From positions 62,874 through 126,873 of the forward strand of contig VFFE01007034.1 in the NCBI GenBank assembly GCA_008921705.1: a stretch of DNA of 64,000 nt. Reading direction: 5' to 3'. Below, piece by piece: positions 37,122-47,434 of the stretch. The notes under the pieces are model-generated. The model was not told the DNA's origin, did not search any database, and saw only the letters and a list, made by a program, of their open reading frames with translations. The DNA comes from Burhinus oedicnemus (taxonomy: Eukaryota > Chordata > Aves > Charadriiformes > Burhinidae). Numbering within the stretch: the stretch's first letter is position 1; every line of letters begins with the position of its first letter. The translations under genes and the position numbers were made by a program.

Positions 37122-40100
37122 GTCAGCGAGAGCGATTCGCAATAGCAGGAAGTCATGAAAGTTCAGCCTCAGACATACCTATTTGCTACAAGAAATATGA
37201 ACTTCTCAGCCAGTTGAAGGAGCCTTGTGAAAGAGGAGGCAGGAATCCTTTGCCCGTGTTCATAAGGGACAGGAGAGCAAACTTTACTGTGCACAGATAC
37301 CAGCAGAAAACATCTTCACACAAGCTTTACTTTAGCAGTCCTTCACATGACGGTTTTGCAACAAAAGCTAATTGCAGTGTATGCTATTCAACTGATGTAT
37401 GTCGTTTACTCTGTGGATTAGGGAGCGAGTTACCATAATTTTTAAGTGCTGGAAGGGTACTGCAGATATGGAGGCTGTGCTAGCAACAAGCAAGAAAATA
37501 GAAGAGTATTCTTCACAGACATGAATCTAATAGCTTCATCGTAGAGTGAAGTACCAATTTGTGGACGTATTCCAGAAGAACACCTCAACTCTAGAAAAAC
37601 AATACCACCGCTGTGATGCACCAGCACTAACCTATGTGATCACAGCAGCAGTGACACGATTTTCACCTACTCCTAGGCTTGGAGGGGAGCATCTGTAATT
37701 ATTCATTTTGTCTTGTATTCCAAGCCATATCTGGGTTTCTTTTGGCTTCTCTCTTCAGTTCATGATTCATGCCTCCTGGGATGAGTATTTTTAAATACCA
37801 GTCATTTCCTTTTTCTCCCCCTCCTACTTGTGACTTGGCACTTCACTGCTTCCCTACCCAGGAATGCCCCTGCTGGGAGCTGGCTGGCTTGAGCACTGAT
37901 GACAATGAAGGTGAAGCATGAAGAGCTTCAGAGCTTGAGGAATTTCAGGATCTTCTCAGGTTACATTTCTTCAGAAAGGAATTCACCCTTTCTTAAGGAA
38001 TTAGTGGCTCTGTACACATTGAGGTGGAAGGTGCAGTTGAAACCCACAGTTAAATTAGCATTAGCAGCTACATCACATATTAGCCAAATGAAAGCAAGTG
38101 CCTGAGGCTTAGGGCAGGATGTGGCTGCCCTAAGGCAAACTCTGAATGCTTTCACACCAACCTCTGTGCTCAGAATAGGCCTGAGACATAAATCACTGTC
38201 GACCATGTCAGGTAAGTCCTTAGATTTCAAGGGTCCAGAAGAAGTACCATCATATTTTGCCAACTTCTTTCACCTTTCTAAGAATGTGAGGACTTATGTT
38301 CAGTGATTTTAATTCTTCTCTCTCTAGACACAAGGAAAAATGTTTTGTCCCACCCCCCTGCCTCCTGCATTCCCATTGCTGCTTCCCTTCTTGTAATTAT
38401 TGTTAAAAGATCCCTCTTTTGTGGGTTTTTGTTTTTTTTTTTTTAATAAAGTGGCTTGTGGTTCCTGTTTGACCCTAGGTTCACAAAAAGGTTTGATCAT
38501 ACATCCAATGAATTGGGAAGATGTTTGCAATCTCTCTAATGCATACTATATGTAAACTCTGTTCTTCCTGGTTTGCTTGGTATTTCTGCCTGCCTGAAGG
38601 CATAGAGAAAATTCAAAGGTCAGCTGTTTAAGAAATCAGGCGAGAAAAGAAAGCAGTTACCCAGCAAAGAGGCGTCTTCTTAAGCACAACAGCCAGGTGC
38701 AGAGCTGTGGGAAGCAACTTCTCAGTCCTTATCCTAGAAAAGAAGATCTTCTGCTAAGGCTGGGAAACGGCAGATGAAATGACATAGGTCTGTCAAAAGC
38801 TTTGCCTTCTGTAAAGGTAGATACATGTTATATGTGCTTTGGGGTCATTTGGGGTAAGCAAGCAGAGACTGCCCTTTTGTGAGGGAAAACATTGACAGAA
38901 TAGGGACTGACGCAGAGAGGCCTCCTCTGTGGCTCTGTGCTTAAAGATGGGTGAGCACACTCCAGTATTTTGATGAAGGTCAGCTTGAGGTAGAGATGTA
39001 GCAGGCAACGGCCCAAAGCAACATACGACCAGCAGCAGGAGAATTGCAAGAGCTCTGGAAAGCAAAAAAAAAAAGAGATGCAGATATGAAGGAGCAATTA
39101 CTTGGGGGTCTAGAGAATGATGACCCTTCTCCCATACAATTGTTACCACCACCAAATCACCTCGTCTTCCCACCAGCCTCAGCAAATCCAGTTCCCTGGT
39201 CTTTCTTCCTAGCTCTTCATCCCATTTCAACCTCTTCTGCTTACCCTTTCCCTGACATGGTGGCCTGGTTCAACCACTCACCTTTGAGATGGCAAAATGC
39301 TTTGTGATGCCTTTACTTTGGCTGTCTTGCCCTTCTTAATAACGCCGTGCCATTACCCTTACCATGCCCTGGGCAGGGAGATAGACTCCCTGCTTGCACT
39401 ATTACCAGAGAAACCTCTCCAAGTAAGCTTTGTCAGGGGTCAGACCAGCTGCATTTCCAAGCAGAAAAACCTTCCTTGGTCTGGCCTCCCAAGGCCTCTT
39501 GTGAGTTCTGTGAGAGCAGATTTGCTTTTTCGGATGAAGGTTACTTTGGTCAATTCCTCGAGGCTGTGCAGCCAAGGTTTGCTGTGGTGTGGTAGAGTTA
39601 TTTTGAACTGCCTGTCCCTATGGCTGTTCAGACAAGTCTTTTCTAAGCAATGCCAACCTTTACATCCAATGGAGCTGTGCTTTGCACAGAAGAGTGCCAA
39701 AGGGAAAGAAACAATGCAGTTCACACATCTTTGCACTCTCTGCATCTGTGAGGATGTTTGGACCTGGTATGGCCTGCTTTAATTGATGGGTGCTTTCAAT
39801 TACCCTCGAAGGGTTACTGTGCTCTGCCCATGCTGTCCCACCCATCCCAGTGTGTCCCCCACACACAGAGTCAGCTATCTGCAGCTACTGGTAACTCCAT
39901 AGAAAGCCTCAGGAAGAAAGAGGAAAATTCTGCTTCCCCTAAGAAGTCTGGCTCCTATGCTCTTTGGCTTCCAGGCTCTCACATCTGTTCACGTGAATGA
40001 GTGTCCCAAGCAGTGCAGGCCTGTGAGAAGAAAACCAACCAGCAGTCAAAAAGTCCATGAAGTCTGCAAAAGCAGCGTTATCAGGTGGATTCATGCATTT

Positions 40101-41050
40101 TCTACTAAGAAAGCCAGCAAGCCCTTGAATGAGAAAAGGGAGGGGACAGCTGAGAGGAAGATCAGCTGACATGAGATGTACAAGGTTTGGCATGGAAAGG
40201 CTAAAGGCCCTCCAGAGCTTGAGACACAAGAGCAAAAGCAGCAAACCATACTACCCCAGCAATGCCTCTTTTGACCTGTTTGCTCCATCTCCTTGAAATA
40301 TCCTGTATTTTCCTTTTTTCAGAGATGGGGGCTCCTGTTGTCGTGTCTCTGGCTATTCAGACCAGTGTTTTTGGGGTAAAGAGGAAACAGGGCCACAAAG
40401 AACACAGTTTGCTGTGCATGCAATGGCAGCTTTGTTTGTTTGATATATCTCAAAAATTGCTTTAGAAATTACACATAAAATAATTGTTAAAATTTATTAA
40501 ACACACAAAACACACCTGTTATCCAAGATCAAAAGAAATCTGTTTTCCCAGTCATAAACAATGAAGCAAAGAGGAATGTAAAAGAAGTTGTATTTCAGTC
40601 ATCACTATTACATATACTTTGTCAGCAGGGGACTGGAAAACTAGATCCCATACAACCCAGGTGACAGAACTGGGAAGGTGATCTCCTCAGAGCAGCTGCG
40701 GCTCTGCTAGAACCAGGTTCATCTACCAGCAGAATGGTGTGTCACTGCAGAATACGGTTCTGCCACTTTCTCTCATAAAGGAATGGTGCGCACTGTGTGC
40801 CAACCTCTGGCTTTTCACATTCATGCACAAATGTTAGATGAAGACCACTTGTAAGAATACCCCTGACCTCTAGATTCTTATTTGCACTGCAAAACAGCTG
40901 TGCTAAGTAACAGTCATCCCTCTGTGAAGGATGACACATATATTTCCAAATCTGGTCCTGCCAGGAACCAAGAAACTGTGACACTCAGGAGGTCACTCTG
41001 GGGATAAAGAAAGTAAAAAAGATGGAATAACAAAGAACACTAGGGTGAAA
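37122..41050. other. Non-coding stretch
   Basis: No gene recognised. The longest frames (161 codons at 39297-39782 plus; 145 codons at 38793-39230 minus) have no recognisable domain. The A-run at 39062-39073 and the T-run near 38430 are simple tracts. The left end may approach the 3' end of the minus-strand zinc-finger transcript. Confidence 0.4.
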
Positions 41051-41053
41051 AAT

Positions 41054-41059
41054 TTTATT
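41054..41059 (-). terminator. Candidate poly(A) signal for the nine-finger gene
   Basis: On the minus strand this reads AATAAA. It is the first canonical AATAAA I find downstream of the 44543 stop codon, about 3.5 kb away. If used, the 3'UTR spans 41.0-44.5 kb. A variant signal closer to the stop could be used instead. Confidence 0.3.
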
Positions 41060-44000
41060 TCAGAGATGTCATTCATCCATTTGTCTATCTTAGGTATTTC
41101 TAAAGTGCCATAGTGTCACTGTAGTATCTAAGCACCATTAGCACAACAGGAATTTACAGTATTCTACAGAGCTCCCTCAGCTGGCAGGAGGATCTGGGCA
41201 CCAGCTGGCAACCATGGGTCTGGGATGGAGTGTGCTAGGAATGGTCTACTGAAATGATAGTAGCTAATTACCTTTTGCTTTTTCCAGTAGTCTCCCACTA
41301 TGATCCTGAGTGAGGAGACAGCTAATAGCGAAGCCAGTGAGACAGCTGCTGTGAAAGTAAACCTTCTGGTTCTTGACTTTTTGCACACGGCCATACCTCT
41401 GTCTTCTGAACTTGGCTCACAAGTTTGTGCTGCCAACAAAGCAATTAAATCCCTGGAATAAGAGGAACATACCCTGTCTGCAACAGCAAAGGAAGGGTGG
41501 TGCCCAGATTCTCCTCTTCAGCTAGATGATCACAAACAGTAAAGGGCACACAGGCTAGGGGAAGTGAATTATTTCAGCCAAGTGACACTGAACAGTGAAA
41601 CTTAACAGTGGCTGTAGAAAGGAACTCCAGAAATGTGCTTACACTGGTGAGCAATCCAGTCCTAGCCACTAAGACTACTGCGCTGGCAATGTGCTGTGAA
41701 CCCTAAGGCCACTTTGATTTGGCATACAGTTTTAAATAAGTTCAAAAAGATCTTATAAATAAATGCATGTCAACCCTTTTAATTCACAGAGCACTGTTAA
41801 GTATACACAGCACTTCACAAAGCATGTAGAAAGGAAAATAAATGCTCTGAGGACTGCTGCGAAGGCATATTCAGGGGCAGCTGGCTTCTCAAACCAGAAT
41901 CTTGATGTGAGGGTTTCCCTTTGAGTTGAGCTCAGCTATGTGCAGACCTGGGTTTGATTTCATTGATCTGCTACAGTGACTCAATTCAGATTGCCAAAAG
42001 TAAAGTTGCATTCACAAGATGCCTTTCCCTGGCAAACAGGGCTTCCCAGCCAAACACACAGTTCTAGTGCTGTAGATTTCCTTTAGGAAACAAACTGGAA
42101 TGAGACAAACCCACACAAATTGATCAGTTCTACAGCAGAATAACCTTCAAATTCAGTTAAAAATAAGCCTACCAACTGAGAGCTGTACTTTCTGAGAGTC
42201 TGCTAGCAAATGAAAATCTTGATGCTTCTGGAACCAATTTGATGACCACTAGTTACATTTCCAAACCACTTTCCAGAAGTGGAACAGAAATCAAGAAGTC
42301 ATTGGTTTGAAGCTGTTCATTTAAAAAAAAAAAAAAATCACAAAAAAAAAACCCGACAAAAAACAAAACAACCAAACCAAAAAATGTGCATTTGCAAATG
42401 AAGGCTTTGGTTCCTGTGTAAACAAAGCCCACCCCATTTCTGAAAGCTCCTTCTACTTCCCTGAGCAGCTGCACATAAAGGTGCCTTGTTCCTCTAGGAG
42501 CTGCAAATAATTTCCTTCTCCCCCTACAGCTCCTTTTTGTTAAAGTATATGAAAATAACATTTTATCAGCAGTTGAGTGTCAAGAAGTAGCTTGGGGCTT
42601 GCAGAAGGGATCCCTGCAATCCCTCGGAGAGTAGCAAGTTTTGTAGAACAAACCATTCACAAGCATCCCTGGCCAGCAGCTGCTCAAATCCACAGATCTT
42701 CTTAGCATCTTTGTTTCCTTCATCTCTTCCTCAACACAGCTCCAGTCTTTTCACTGACTTCAGTCTGCATTCCTTTTTCCAGACACCTACTGAAGCCACG
42801 GAGCCAGTTGCAGGATTAGTAAGGTACATCACAAAATCAGAAATCTTAAACTCCAGCAATGCTGGATAAGCACACCAGTTGGTATCGTCACTAAAATGAT
42901 CAGCAGCAAAAGAGTCAAAAATATTAACAATGTAAAGTGTTGCACTGCAATTCCTTGTAGTTAAAACCACGAGAGGGGTACATCCTACAACTGCCACTGA
43001 TATGTACCTGTGTAAAACGAGGGGGAGAGCACTATGCTGAGTAACATTTAGAAATCATTCCTCGCAACCATAGGGGCCACACACCTTTATATAGATATAT
43101 AAATAAAAAACTCAATTCCAGATCTTACACACACACACACAAGTAATCAGTGTAAAACTGAACGTCCTGATGTGAAAACTCGAATGTTTTGGTACAAAAC
43201 CTATTTCTCCCAGCTTCTTATTGAGAAATGCCAGTATATACAGTATGTTTAGCGGTTTGAGAAGTACTGATATGGTGCAGTGTCACACAGCTGGCCATTT
43301 TGACCACTTCCATGGTGTGCGTACGCATGATCGCTCACATCTGAGTGTGAAGATACACGTAGTATAAAAGCTAGTTCATACATATGCAATTACATACATA
43401 TAGATGTTATTTACACACACGTGCACACACACACTGGTCAAAATGGGACTTGAGAAATACTGATATGGAATCAGGCCAGTCCTAGTACACTGTTGTTCTG
43501 TGCTATTTTGCCACACAGCTTACACCAGCTCACTTAAACCATACCTGTGAATCCTAATTCTGCAGAACGAGGGGGCTACCCGTACAAACTCTCAGGCGAC
43601 CTCCGTACACCTGTCAAGTTGCGTACCACAGTCTTAGCAGCAGCAAGTAGAACTGTGATTATTTTTTTTTTTAAGCCTCCAGGTATGATAGTTTTCTACA
43701 TCAGTTACCCACCAGTTCCGAGATTCCAAAACAGGCCATGTCCCTATCCTGCAGCTCCCTCATTCCTACCACCCAAGCAGCATTTCCAGAAAACCCTTGT
43801 AGGCAAGCCTTCCTCCTCTGGTTCAGGGCATGCCTACTTGTTCCTTTTACAAGCAGACTCAAGTGCTCTTTGCCTGTGCTTCAAGTTGGCCCACACACTG
43901 TATAAGCATAACGCAGAGTCTCCAGCTTCTCAGCATGACTTCACTTAGCTTTGACCTTCCTGACTGCTGTATGAGACACAGAGCTGGCTTAGACCACAAG

Positions 44001-44542
44001 CATGGTGAGCTTCCATAGACTTCTGCAATATTATATAAGTCACAACATTTCAGCTGCCAGCAGAAGCAAGCCCCTTAAAGACCCCACCTCCCATCTTATT
44101 TCCCTTGACACGACCACTCATGCATATGTTGCATGACCCAGCAGCTTCTCATCATGTGACCTCATGTTGTGTGTTCGCTCCTCAGGCTCCCAGGCAGACA
44201 CCTCTCACGGGCAGGTGGGAGAAAGCATCTGCACCCTGGCCACATGCCAGATGGCATCCAGTTCTAGTACTGGGCAAAGAGGATGACAGGGCCTTGGGAT
44301 GCAGAACTACCCACCGCAACCACTGCTCACTTTCTGTCCGTGTCCAAGGTGCATTGGGAGGAGGAGGTGACTGAAAAGGGCAAGATGGGCCAAAGGCATT
44401 ACTCTGGCCAGCTGCCTATAATCCAGGGGCCCTGGTGTAGTTACACCCTTGTCCACCCCCTTATCCCTTATGCGCATCTTGGACAAGCCTGGACCAGGAG
44501 CTGCATCCTAGATCACCCCCAGACCGCACCTAGTGACACTGC
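41060..44542 (-). other. Probable 3'UTR or downstream flank of the nine-finger gene
   Basis: About 3.5 kb with no recognisable coding sequence. It holds an A-rich tract (42321-42385), a short (AC)n at 43127-43141, a second CA-rich patch at 43412-43434, and a 19-bp repeated motif at 43257 and 43450. Long 3'UTRs are common for vertebrate finger genes, but transcription cannot be shown from sequence. Confidence 0.35.
43127..43141. repeat. (AC)n microsatellite
   Basis: About 7.5 AC units within a CA-rich region; a second interrupted CA tract lies at 43412-43434. Confidence 0.8.
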
Positions 44543-45529
44543 CTACCACACGTGCACCCGCTGGTGTGAGACTAAGTAGGAGTTGCGACTGAAGCTCTTC
44601 CCACAGTGGGAGCACTTGAAAGGTTTCTCCCCAGTGTGGGTACGACGGTGACGGATGAGGGTAGAGTTGTCACTGAAGCAGGTCCCACACTCGGCACACT
44701 TGTAGGGCTTCTCCCCAGTGTGGATGCGACGGTGCTGCACAAGGTGTGAGCGCTGGCTGAAACTCTTTCCACAGTCAGGGCACAAGTATGGCTTCTCACC
44801 TGTGTGGACACGCCGGTGGATGACCAGCTTGGAGCTCTCACTGAAGCACTTGTTGCAGTCAGCACACTTGTAGGGCTTCTCGCCTGTGTGGAGCCGCTGG
44901 TGGGCAATGAGGTTGGAGCTGTCGCTGAAGCGCTTCCCGCACTGGGGGCACTTGTAGGGTTTCTCACCCGTGTGAAAGTTGGCGTGGCGGAGCAGGCCTG
45001 AGTTCTGGTAGAAGTTCCTCCCACACTTGGCACAGACATAAGGCCTCTCGCCAGTGTGGTTGCGCTGGTGCTGCACCAGGTGGGTGCTCTGGCTGAAGCT
45101 CTTCCCACAGTCCTTGCATTGGTACGGCCGCTCACCCGTGTGGACGCGCTGGTGCTGGATGAGGTGGGAGCGGCGGCTGAAGCTCTTGCCACAGTCAGCA
45201 CACATGTACGGCTTCTCCCCGGTGTGGATCCTCTGGTGGCGGATCAGGTCGGAGCTGCGGTTGAAGCTCTGCCCGCACTCGATGCAGATGTAGGGCTTCT
45301 CTCCCATGAATGCTCGCTGGTGCACCACTGTCTCCTTCCGCTTCCGAAAACCGCAGCGAGAAGTCTTCTCCTGCCCCGTCTCTGGGGAGAGAAGGTCTGG
45401 CCTTGGAGGGGACACTTCCCGGTCGCAGCCTGGAGGAGAAGCTTCCCTTATGAAAAAGTCTGAAATGGCCCTGCAGGGTTTGGCTGCTTCCGGCCCATCT
45501 CGGTGGAGATCCCCCTCATTTTCACTCAT
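44543..45529 (-). CDS. C2H2 zinc-finger protein with nine fingers, 328 aa
   Basis: Encodes a probable nuclear, sequence-specific DNA-binding protein. An acidic N-terminus (1-58) is followed by a degenerate 'finger zero' (about 59-76: one Cys, HQRA with the last His replaced by Phe, linker MGEKP). Nine perfect C2H2 fingers follow at a strict 28-residue period: 80-102, 108-130, 136-158, 164-186, 192-214, 220-242, 248-270, 276-298 and 304-326. All linkers are TGEKP/TGERP. The protein ends two residues after the last His (VW). No KRAB, SCAN or BTB domain is visible. The coding sequence lies in one exon. I chose ATG 45529 because a good acceptor (ctccttctgtcccgggcag) ends at 45541. The open frame upstream to 46051 is GC-rich translation of intron and island. 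A 3-codon upstream frame overlaps the start codon. The orthologue is not recognised. Confidence 0.93.
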   Translation of the reverse strand: MSENEGDLHRDGPEAAKPCRAISDFFIREASPPGCDREVSPPRPDLLSPETGQEKTSRCGFRKRKETVVHQRAFMGEKPYICIECGQSFNRSSDLIRHQRIHTGEKPYMCADCGKSFSRRSHLIQHQRVHTGERPYQCKDCGKSFSQSTHLVQHQRNHTGERPYVCAKCGRNFYQNSGLLRHANFHTGEKPYKCPQCGKRFSDSSNLIAHQRLHTGEKPYKCADCNKCFSESSKLVIHRRVHTGEKPYLCPDCGKSFSQRSHLVQHRRIHTGEKPYKCAECGTCFSDNSTLIRHRRTHTGEKPFKCSHCGKSFSRNSYLVSHQRVHVW

Positions 45530-45537
45530 GCTCCCAT
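45526..45537 (-). promoter_or_regulatory. Minimal upstream ORF overlapping the start codon
   Basis: Just inside the acceptor, an ATG (45537-45535) opens a frame of three sense codons. Its TGA (45528-45526) overlaps the main ATG (45529-45527) in an ATGA arrangement. Such a stop/start overlap could make translation depend on leaky scanning or reinitiation. The main ATG has A at -3, a favourable context. The effect is inferred. Confidence 0.5.
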
Positions 45538-45559
45538 CACCTGCCCGGGACAGAAGGAG

Positions 45560-46760
45560 AGTCCAGACACAACCAACACGTTTAGCCACGGCCGTCACCC
45601 CCTCTCTTCCCCAGACAGCTTGGCCACCGCAGCCGCCCCACACGGCCCCGGCCAGGTGCTGCGCCCTCCCGCCCAGTCCGTCCCGGCTCCGCCATCTCCA
45701 GGGCAGAGGCGAAGGCGAGGGAACCGGCTCCCCCCCGGCCCCGCCGTCACCCGCCTGCGCGGCCTCCCCTGTCACCCCCGACCGACACGGGGGCCGGGGA
45801 AGGGGCGCACCCCGCGCCCGGCCCCTCCCGCCGCCGGCGGCAGCTTCCCCCTCCTCCTCGCCCCCCGCCTGAGGGGGCTGGGCTGGGGCACGGGAGGCCG
45901 GGGCAGGAGATGCCGGGAGCCGGGGGAGGACGCAGAGCGGGGAGGCCGGCAGGCAGCGGCGGGGCCTGGCGGCAGCACCCGACCGGCGCTCCCGAGCCCC
46001 GCCGCCCTTCCCCCGCGGGCAGCACCGGCGGCGACGCTGTGGGAAAGCCAACCCCCGCCCCGGGCGCGCCCCCGCAGCCCGGCCCTCGGTCCCGCAGCTG
46101 TCCCCGCCCGGGGCCGGCGACGCGCCGTGCCCGCCTCACCTCCGCCCGGCGGCGCGGCCCCGGCCCGACCCGGGCGGGGCGGAGGGGGCGCCGGGCGCAG
46201 CCCCGGCTGGGCGCGGCGCGGCCACCGGCCGCGGGGAGGGGAAGTTCCCCCGCGCGGGGCCGGCCCCGCCGGCACTTCCTGCGGCTCCCGGGAGGTGGCC
46301 GGCCGGCCTCTATGGTTGTAACCCTTCCGGCCCCGGCCCTGGCCCTCCGCTCCTCACTGCGGCGGGCGGAGGTTCCCCCCCCGGGCGGGCGCGGGGCTGC
46401 AAAAGGCCCCGGCAGGCGAGGCCCGGCCCGGCGGCTGGGCTGGGCTCGTCCGCCGGTGGAGCCCCTCCCCGCCCGCGGCGTCTGCCGCCGGCCGCTCCCC
46501 AGCCGGGGCGCACCTCGCGGCCTCTCCCGCTCCCCCGGGGGCGGCCGCCGCCCCGCCGAGGCCTGCCCTGCCGCCGGCTTCTCCCTGCTGCTCGTCCCTG
46601 CCCGACCCCGGGGTATGGGCTCAGCCCCGGGTCCTGGCCCCCTTCGGGGACTTGGAAGGAACGAGGAGAGGCGGGAGCGGGTCTCTGGCCGGGTGCCACG
46701 GCGACAGGGGCCATATAGCCGGGCCTGGGCATGGCTGGGTCTTGCCATAGGGGTGCAGCC
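45560..46760. promoter_or_regulatory. CpG island promoter of the nine-finger gene
   Basis: About 1.2 kb of dense CpG sequence with ETS-type motifs (near 46270 and 46325) and many GC boxes. It overlaps the first exon and intron of the minus-strand gene. Long frames on both strands (up to 367 codons at 45910-47013) are composition artefacts: they are Arg/Pro/Ala/Gly-rich and overlap one another. Divergent plus-strand transcription is possible, but I find no convincing plus-strand exon. Confidence 0.8.
46140..46290 (-). other. Probable untranslated first exon of the nine-finger gene
   Basis: A strong minus-strand donor (GGAG|GTGAGG) gives an exon end at 46140. Spliced to 45540 it would remove a 600-base intron, leaving 11 untranslated bases before the main ATG. 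The transcription start is not visible. Two ETS-type sites on the minus strand (CAGGAAGTG near 46270 and CCGGAAG near 46325) suggest it lies around 46.25-46.32 kb. Confidence 0.5.
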
Positions 46761-46862
46761 CTGCTCGCTGGAAGGGCAGCATCTGCGCTTAAGTCGGGGA
46801 CGATGGAGCAGTAGGAAGCAAAAAGGACGGAGGTTTCGTGGGCAGCCTCAGTTGGCCGTCCT

Positions 46863-46887
46863 CCTGCCCTGCCCTGCCCTGCCCTGG
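46863..46887. repeat. (CCTGC)5 short tandem repeat
   Basis: Five pentanucleotide units, the last with one mismatch, at the edge of the CpG island. Confidence 0.8.
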
Positions 46888-47084
46888 CTGTGCCATGCCA
46901 TGCCTTCCAGTTCTTGCAGTGCTGTCCCGCAGCCTCTCCTCTGCTGTGCAGCCTTCACAAGCTTCATCCCACTGCCACGTATTTCTGCTGCCTCAGTTGT
47001 TTTCTTCACCTAACTCTCCCCAGCATGTCTTTGTATCACAACTGTGTCTGTTTTCTCCCTCACTTTTCTTTATTCCGGCTCTAG

Positions 47085-47434
47085 AATAAAGAGGAGGCTC
47101 TGGGGACACCTTATTGTGGCCTTTCAAAGGGGGCTCATAAGAAAGACTTTTTACCAAGGCCTGTAGTGACAGGACAAGGGACAACGGTTTTAAGCTGAAA
47201 GAGAGTAGGTTTAGATTGGGCATAAGGAGTAAATTTTTTACGATGAGGGTGGTGAGGCACTGGAACAGGCTGCCCAGGAAAGTTGTGGATGCCCCATCCC
47301 TGGAAGTGTTCAAGGCCAGGTTGGATGAGGCTTTGAGCAACCAGGTCTAGTAGGAGGTGTCCCTGCTCATGGCAGCGGGGTTGGAACTAGATGATCTTTA
47401 AGGTCCCTTCCAGCTCTAACCATTTTATGATTCC
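47085..47434 (+). mobile_element. CR1 LINE 3' fragment with internal deletion (plus orientation)
   Basis: Runs from 'agaggaggctctggggacac', with a loss of about 10 bases after 'tggcctttcaa', through 'gaggcactggaacaggctgc', to the tail 'ccattttatgattcc'. The ORF2 C-terminus is recognisable but out of frame after the deletion. Confidence 0.88.

Noticed and set aside
39297..39782. 161-codon plus-strand frame and opposing minus-strand frames
   Set aside because: Frames overlap on both strands without family similarity. No splice or promoter support.
44572..45201. 209-codon minus-strand frame in another register within the finger array
   Set aside because: It is a shifted reading of the repetitive finger array (Ser/Thr/Ala-rich), a known shadow of C2H2 repeats.
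45054..45463. Plus-strand frames antisense to the finger array
   Set aside because: Antisense shadows created by the 84-base repeat period of the fingers.
45530..46748. N-terminal extension of the nine-finger frame to 46051, and the 272-367-codon frames around it
   Set aside because: They read through a good splice acceptor (ending 45541) and a GC-rich intron and island; composition is that of translated CpG island.
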